Shown here piece after piece: positions 24,501 through 33,500 of a stretch of DNA of 64,000 nucleotides. The notes under the pieces are model-generated. The model saw nothing but the letters and a program-made list of their open reading frames with translations. It did no database searches and was not told where the DNA came from. A program made the position numbers and the translations under genes. The DNA is from Euleptes europaea. Its lineage: Eukaryota; Chordata; Lepidosauria; Squamata; Sphaerodactylidae. Location of the stretch: contig NC_079320.1 in NCBI RefSeq assembly GCF_029931775.1, forward strand, positions 84,181,656 to 84,245,655, in the 5' to 3' direction. Within the stretch, counting starts at the first letter, position 1; every line of letters starts with the position of its first letter.

Positions 24501-27500
24501 CCACTGTGCAGAGTTACTCTAGTTGAAGCCCATTGGTGTCAGTGAGGTTAGACTGGAGTAACCACATAAGATGCACGTAAGTAGGGTTGCCATAAGAACT
24601 TAAGAACATAAGAACTTAAGAAAAGCTCTGCTGGATCAGACCAAGGACATAAAGTCCAGCAGTCTGTTCACACAGTGGCCAACCTGGGGCCTCTAGGAAG
24701 CCCACAAGCAAGACAACTGCAGCAGTACCATCCTGCCTGTGTTCCACAGCACCTAATACAATAGGCATGCTCCTCTGATCCTGGAGAGGATAGGTATGCA
24801 TCATGATTAATATCCATTTTGACTAGCAGCCATGAATAGCCCTATCCTCCATGAACATGTCCACTCCCCTCTTAAAGTCTTCCTAGTTGGCAGCCATCAC
24901 CACATCCTGGGGCAGGGAGTTCCACAATTTAACTATCAGTTGTGTGAAGAAATACTTCTTTTCAGTTTTGAATCTCTCACCCTCCAGCATCAGCAGATGA
25001 CCCCACGTTCTGATATTATGAGAGAGGGAGAAAAGCTTCTCCCTCTCTCTCCATACCATGCATAATTTTATAGACCTCTATCATGTCTCCCCTTAACCGC
25101 CTTCTTTCCAAGCTAAATGGCCCTAAGTGTTTTAACCACTCTTCACAGGGCAGTCGCTCTAGCCCCCTGATCATTTTGGTTGCTCTTTTCTGCACCTTCT
25201 CAGACTCTGCAATATCTTTTTTAGATGTGGTAAGCAGAACTGTACACAGTATTCAAAGTGTGGTCTCGCTATAGATTTGTATAAGGGCAGTATGATATCA
25301 GCATTTTTATTCTCTATTCCTCATCTAATTATGGCCAGCATGGAATTTGCCTTTCTTGCAGTAGCGGCACACTGGGTTGACATGTTCATCGAGTGATCCA
25401 CTACCACCCCAAGATCCCTTTTGTGATCTGTCACTGCCAGCACAGATCCCATCAGCGTATATGAGAAGTTGGGATTTTTTGCCCCACTATGCATCACTTT
25501 ACACTTGCTCACATTGAATCTAGTATTATGAGAGAGGGGGGAAAGCTTCTCCCTGTCCACTCTCTCCATACCATGCATAATTTTATAGACCTCTGTCATG
25601 TCTCCCCTTAGCCACCTTCTTTCCAAGCTAAACAGCCCTAAGGTTTAAAGGGGAAAGCCCTGGGAGCCCCAAGGATTGTGCCTCCCCCAAAGCAGGGGCA
25701 TCGCACTGACCACCCTGGGCATAATCCCCATGTGGATATGATCTGAGAGAAGTAGAAATGAGCAATACTTTACTCTTTTAGTTGTCAGACAGATTTTTTC
25801 CTCCAAGCTTTTGAAAAATGTGTGTGTTTGTTTTTAACATCATGAGAAATGGAGAAATTGAATGCTTGCTGGATTCAGAAAAGAGATGCTCTTCCCGGCT
25901 TGGTGATTTACTTGCCAGTTTCTGAGTTTTTGAAAAGGGGACTTTTCAATGTCTTTTTGTTGCTTTTGTTTTCCTTTGGCTGATTAACATGTAAAACTCC
26001 CCACAAAAACTGAGTAGAACTCTTTCATTCAATCACAGGCTACTTCTCATGCAGACCAAATACTGGTGCTAGCAAATTCCTAAACTTGGACAACCTACAC
26101 TCACACAATTTACTTCTGAATGTTTCAGTTGTATTGCAGAATATGGACACGGGGAGTTTGCCCTGAATTATTATAATTTTGTTGAAAATGATGAATTTAG
26201 GACATGTTACAAATGAACTTTGAGTTGAGTCCAAAATTTATGCTGCTGGGTGTAATACCCACTCAAATAAATACCAATCACAGGGAACTTTTCCAGTATG
26301 CGACAACTGCAGCTAGAATTATATACGCAACGTATTGGAAAGCCTCCAAAATTCCAGAAATGCCTGAGTGGACCAGTAAACCTTTTGACTTCGCTCTGAT
26401 GTCCAGATTAACACATCTGGTCAAAAGGAAGCCAATAGATGAGTTCAAGTTGAAGTGGCACCCATTCTACGACAAATATACTTGTTCTTAGCAAACGTTT
26501 TGTTCCATAATATGCAGAGAAAAGGTAGAACCTATAACTATTGTATGAAGTTGGAAGTTTCAGTTCAATTAATACCAAATAATATAGCTATTGTTTTATA
26601 TATTTCACTATAATAGGTGGTGGTAGGTGCTTTATGCATGGTTGCTTTAACCTCCTTTATTCCCCGTTTCAGCCAAGATCAAATTTTTCAGTATGCATGA
26701 TATCTCATTCCTTGGAAGCTCAATGCTGTTTTGACGCAAAACGAACCCGGCTTTTCCCATTCCTCTTCTGGCCCGAATTAAACTGTTCATCCTGGCTCAT
26801 TCCAGTCACAGAGCATGCATACTCTGTTGTTGGGTTGAGCTTCCCTGCGCCATCATGCCCCACCCTTTTCCAACCCCCTCTTCAAAGCAGCATGCAGGGG
26901 AAAACAGAAGATTGGCTTCTCTCACAGCCAATCACGAAGCAGTGTGTAAAGAGGTGGGGATTCAAGTGCTTCCTGCTACCTCAGCGCTCTTTCTGAGCAA
27001 AAGAAAGGCTTTTTAAAAATGAGGGTTGGATTTCTCCCCCCCCACACACACACACCTTTCAGATTGTTCCGCTTTTTGTTCTTAAAATGCTTTTTTATGC
27101 AGCAGTTTTTTGTTCTTTGTTGTTCTTAAAATGCTTTTTTATGCAGTAGTTGGGTTTGGGGGAAGGAAATCTCTCATGGGACCACTGCAAGGTAAGCTGA
27201 TATTTCTGTATTTCCGTCCTTTCCCCCACCTTTCCTCTTTTTCTTTTTTGTATCCCTTTATATAAAAATAAAATATAATTAAAAAAAGAAAAGAAAATGA
27301 TGAACTTAAATCTATGTAGTGGATAGGTAATGATAGTAGTAATGTAATGCCTCACCTGAGCAGGGTGGGACTGACAAAACTTACTCTTTTGAACTATACT
27401 TCAGAGGTTCAGCTACTGCCACCAGTACTCTACAAGATGCTTCTATTTCCCTTCACAAGGTTGAGATGTCCTTGCATAGGGTGCTGAAGAAAGCATCTTT

Positions 27501-30500
27501 CAGGGCAAAGTAGTTGGAACACCCACAGTGCAAGAGTTACACCCTTCTAAAGCTTCAGTGGACTTAGAAGGCTGCAGCTCTGCTTAGGATGGCAATTCCA
27601 GGCTAGCCTGAGTGCAGAGATGTTCCCCGCCTTCCTTACTCTCAGACTGGTAAGATTACAGAGGATTTAGACCTAGTGATACTCAGTGCCTCAGGAGCCA
27701 CATGTGGCTCTTTGACCTGTGGCTCTTCTGAGAACCGTCCCCCAATGTGGAAACTTCAAGTTCCATGAAAGTGGGCAAGACCATTGCCCGGTAGGGCTTG
27801 TTGTTGGAAGGTGGTTCCCACCTGAGGAGGAGGAAGAAGAGTTGGTTTTTATATGCCGACTTTCTCTACCACTTAAAGAGAGACTCAAACCGGCTTACAA
27901 TCCCCTTCCCTTCCCCTCCCCACAACAGACACCCTGTGAGGTAGGTGGGGCTGAGAGAGCTGTGACTGGCCAAAGGTCACCCAGCTGGCTTCATGTGTAG
28001 GAGCAGGGAAACAAATCCCGTTCAGCAGATTAGCCTCCGCCGCTCATGTGGAGGAGTGGGGAATCAAACCCGGTTCTCCAGATCAGACTCCACCACTCCA
28101 AACCACTGCTCTTAACCACTGCACCATGCTGGAAGGACTGGAAGGACACTTGATCTCCAACCATGGTATACAATGCCCTTCCCACTTCTGGCATGCCTTG
28201 CATGCCCTCTTGGGGACCCAGGTGCACCTGTCCTCAGCCCATCACCTCCAATCAGATAGCCTGATGGAGCAAACAAATGGTACCTTGGAACAGTATTTGC
28301 GGTGCTACAGTAACCACCAGCAGAACAACTGGGCCACTCTACTGCCTCTAGCTGAGTTCGCCTATAATAATGCAGTTCACACATCCACCCGCCAAACCCC
28401 ATTCATGGCCAACTACGGACTTCAACCTCGGGTTTTTCCTCGTGCTACCCCGGCCTCATCCATCCCCTTTGCTGCCCAGTTCATACAGGAACTACAAGCA
28501 CTCCACCAGGTCCTTTGGGAACAGTTAGGGCCAAGCAAGCATACAAGGAGGCTGCGGACCAAAGGCATAGACCTGGTGAAGACCTGAAAGTTGGGGACTT
28601 AGTGTGGCTGTCCACCTGGCACCTCCGAACGGCCCTCATGGAAGCTGGAAGCCTGGTTCATCAGCCCCTATCACATCACAGAATAGATTAACCCCATAGC
28701 GTACTGTCTGCTCCCCCTTCCACACACTCTGCATCCACCTGGTCTTCCACCAGCCCCTGTTGACACCAGCTCCTCCGCACCCATTGTGCACCCCAGCAAC
28801 AGCTACAGCCCCAGTCCTCATTGGTGGGCAGGAGGAATATGAGGTAGCTGAAATCTTGGACTCCCAGAGGCAATGTGGGCGCCTCCAATACCTGGTTGAC
28901 TGGAAAGGATATGGGCCTGAAGAATGCTCCTGGAAACTTGCAGACCACCTCCACACACCAGACCTCCTATGCCGCTTCCACTAGGCCTATCCCTATAACC
29001 AGGTCCCAGACCATTAGGGATGGGGGGAGCCCTGTGGGGGATACTGTCATGGGTCAGCCTGCTGGGGCTTCCTCAGATGAGGAACACCTTTAAACTGAAG
29101 GCTATGAAAAAGAGGAGCAGTAGCAGGCAGAGCATCCGCAGGCAGATGTGTCCTCCCCATGTCTGCAGCCACCCAGCACAGAAGACTCACCTGTGTCAGA
29201 GGTTCAGCCATAGGCATTGCCACCAGAGAGCCCCCCAAAGCAGCTGGAATAGAGGCGCAGGAGACTCAGGGCACAGCTAAATGAGCGAAGAAGGAGTGTT
29301 AGATTGCAGGCCCAGTGAGCACTCTCTGGTGACAGTGATAAGATTAAGGACCTTAACTAGGCAGGGAGTGCTGAGATGGGATAACAAGCAACAGCTGGAT
29401 CCCCCCCCCCCAGGCCTACTTAAGTCATCAAGTAGGCTTGGCTGTTGTGCAAGCAACTTGTCACCAACCTCCTTGTGTATCGATTGGCCTTGTCTCCCTG
29501 CTATACTTTGGATTCCTGGTATCTTGACTTCTTGGACTGGCCCTGACTAACGCCTTGCCTGTGTTGATATCTTGGACTCTGCCTAAACTGTGAATGACCT
29601 TGGACTGTTCCCAGACTATGCTTCCAACTTTCGGCCCTCGCTCCTTGTCTGCAACAAGACCGCTGCTTTGTAATTGGCTTACTTTGTAGAGCTTACTGTG
29701 AGAGAAAATCCCCCCAACCCAATTGCTGCATTAAAAGCATTTTAAGAACAAAAAACAAAAATGGAGCAATCTGAAAGGGGTGGAGGAGAAATCCAAGCCT
29801 CAGTTTTATAAAGCCTTTCTTCTGCTCAGAAAGAGCTCCGAGGAAGCAGGAAGCATTTGAATCCCCGCCTCTTTACATGCTGCTTTGTAATCGGCTGTGA
29901 GAGAAACCAAGCTTGCGTGTCCCGCACTTTGCCTTATGGATGGGCATTTCACCTGGGCTGAGCTCAGGGGAGAGGGAAGATTTGGGTTAACAGAGGAATG
30001 GGAAATCCCGGGATTTGTGAGGGGTGGCAGTGAGGTCCTCTCTAATGGACGGAGAACTCATGCATAACTCCAAGGAACAACTGAGACAGACTGGGGACAA
30101 CCATGAGTGAAAGTACACATGCATAAACAACCAACAATACATACTGGATGGAACAGGAGAAAAGAAAATTATGCCAAGGATTTGTGCCTCAGAAATAGTT
30201 AAGTTTTGTAGCAAAGTTAGAAGCTTGGAACAAAGAAGTCTTTCCCCCCCTTCCAGTCATGATCTCTGAAACATTCATGGGTAGGAGGCAATAGATTTTC
30301 CTGAAACTCAAAATCAAATAACAGAGAACAATGAGAGAAGTATAAAGAACCTCAAAGGGCAAAAAAAGAAGGTCATGGTTTCAGGGGTATTTGGCTAGTG
30401 AGGCACACATAAAACAATAAAAACGGAACATTTTTGCTCTTGTACCTGTTCAGGAGGGACATGCTTTCCAATCAGATATCTTGGTTGCAGGATTTATTAG

Positions 30501-33500
30501 GATATTGCAGAGTTCTGGGTTTCCTTTAGGGTTGCCCACTCGTTTGGGAAATTCCTGGAGATCTGGGGGTGGAGCCTAGCGAGGGACCTCAGTGGGGTAT
30601 CATGCCATAGAGTCCATCCACCCCACCCCCCAACGCAGCCATTTTCTCCAGGGGAATTGATCTTGGTGTTCTAAAGACCAATTGTAAATCTGGGAGATCT
30701 CCAGGGTGCACCTAGAGGCTGGCAATCCTAGTTTCCTTCAATTAATTTGGTATTCAGAGATCTTGGTGAAAATAATCAAATGCACAAGCCTACCACACAG
30801 AGATTTGGCATTGCATGTATCAGAGGTTCTAAAGGAATATGAAATAAAAGTAGAGATGGGAGCATCCCAGTCTCATGTTTAGGAGAGCAAAGGCCATATT
30901 CGGCAGGAGAATAATCCTATTAATGGATCCCCCTTTTCTGGTGGATTAAACCAAAGTAACTAGATAGGCCAGGATCTAGAAAGCCACCAAACTATCTATC
31001 CTCCCCAAAAGGGATGCCAGCCTCCAGGTGGGACCCGGAAATCCCTTGGAATTACAGCTCATCTCCAGACGACATATATCAGTTCCCCTGGAGAAAACGG
31101 ATGCTTTGGAGGGTGGACTGTGGCATTTTACCCCATTGACATCCCTGACTGCTCAAGACTCTATCCCCAAACCTCCAGGAGTTTTCCAACCTGGATCTGG
31201 CAATCCTAACCCACCCTCATCCTCTGCTGGTGGCTAATGGGGTCCTGGCAACCTTTTCTCTGCATATCAGAATAAAATCTGTCAAATAGATTGTTAATGT
31301 TTTTGGCACAATTGTAGACTTTATCATCAGGTCCTTTAACTTCCAGGATGTACTTTTTTAAAACGTCTGAAGTAGGGTTGCCAACCTCCAGGTGGTAGCT
31401 GGAGATCTCCTGCTATTACAACTGATCTCCATGTGACAGATCAGTTCACCTGGAGAAAATGGCCACGTTGGAAGGTGGAGTCTATGGCATTATGCCTGAT
31501 TGAACTCCCAGTCCAAACCCTGCCCTCCTCAGGCTCCACCCCCAAAATCTCCAGGTATTTCCCAACCTGGACCTGGCAAGCTTAGTCTGAAGTGATGCCA
31601 GGAGGTTGCCGGCACTTCTAGAAACCACAGAAGGCCCTGAAAGTGTGTGCAGCCAGTCTTACCATGCCACAGTGTAACCAAGAGCTAGCAACTCTAGCAA
31701 TTGAATGTGGCCTGTTGCCCATAATTACTCTTTGATATAGGCCACATTCAGTTTTGCCTGCTCTTGATTCTCCTATGCTGTGGTAAGACTGGCTGCACAC
31801 TCTTTCAGGGCCTTCTGTGGCCTCTATGATAGAGATTTGGAAAATTCCTAGAGCACCATGCAGCATCATGGCTGTACATGATGTCCCCCACATCCGTTGC
31901 TCCCTCTAATCCGTTGAGCAGCAGAGAAACTCAGAGTATGCAGGTGATAGGTTGTATGCCATATATATCTCATACACTGTACACAGGGAACTAGGAGTAA
32001 AAAACAGGAACTGGGAGTAAATTGTTGTACCTAATTTGTGTATATATCTGATGTTTGACATTTTAATTGGTATTTTGTACTGGCCTATTATTATATGCCA
32101 TTAAAGGTTTTTGATTGATTGATATACTGTACACATGTCTCCCAAAAATTAATTTAAAATTCCTGCTTCAAGTTCTAAGTGCCTTCTTTCCGGTGCTGAC
32201 GCTGGGCTGATTGCTACGTCCTCCCAGGGGCTCCTGGGGAGAATCCAAGTTTGCGTGTAATTTGGGGTGTTTTACCGCACCCCAATCCAGCCCTTGCAAG
32301 TGGGCTAAGAAGCAGGAATTCCCTGCAGCCATATATGCAGTTTGATCTCCTGAATACTCCGAGGAAGCTTTATTAAGTCCCCCGGAGTTTCAGACGTTTG
32401 ATCCCGTGGGCACGAAGGGATTGAAATCGCCAGCGCGCAACTTCAGCTTTAGAATCTACCCTCCAGCACCTTATAAACATCATAAGGACTACATCAAGAT
32501 TAAAACCTCACCTCCAGACGCCCAAGTGAGTAGATAACAATCCTTCGCTTTTCACTGGCGTTATCGAATAACAGGGGGTTGAAGAAAACATTCCTGGTAA
32601 CCGTTTCTCTCCCTTAATTGAACTGGATGATTTTGCTGCATGAGATCCATCAGACAAAGCAGCAGGAGCCTTATCAAACTGATCAACTTAAACTAAAACA
32701 ACGAGCTTGAATGATTGACGTAAGATCTGCCAATCCGACGCGTTCTTAAAGGAAGGGGAGGGAGGAACCTTTGAGAATTTGCTTGGGGTAAAAAAGGTCC
32801 TCCAGCCACGTTTTACAACAAAGAGGATTCCTTGACCGGAAGACTGTGCTTCCTTCAATATCCCTCTCTATTGTTCTACAAGCAAATCAACAGGAAGAAG
32901 GTCGTAGGACCGGAAATTCGTCTTACTCGTGTTACACCAAAACCATTCCTGAAGGTAACAACCATAGAGAAGAGACGATAGAAGGTCCGCGATGAGGCAA
33001 CTCCTGGAATACTTCCTGGTTCTGCCGATCTAGAGCGTCTGGTAAAACTCGTTGGTATTTTCAACTTTAAAAAGTTATTTTAAGCTTAAATACTCACTTC
33101 TTCAACCCGAAAAAGATATTAAGCTGGTCAATGAAATATTCTCTATCAACTACATGTAATGGACTCCTGCTAGATGACCATCAATTTTTTAACTAAGTTA
33201 CATATGTAAATGTCTGGAACCTCTCCCTGATCTGGCTAAATTCATAGCCCTGCCCTTATGAAATTAAAGGAAACTTTACAGAATTTAACCATGGAAAAAA
33301 AAGTACAGGACATGCTTGCTAAACATTGAGGCGACAATTAAACAAGTAAAACAGATATCAACACAGATGGCTCAACTGATTTCAATGATGATGACTCTTG
33401 ACCAATCATCACAGGTATGTAATCAGAAGTTGGACCTGGTTACAGAAGATATAAAAGTCATGAAAATTTAAATGATGGCCACAAATACAGACATACAAGT

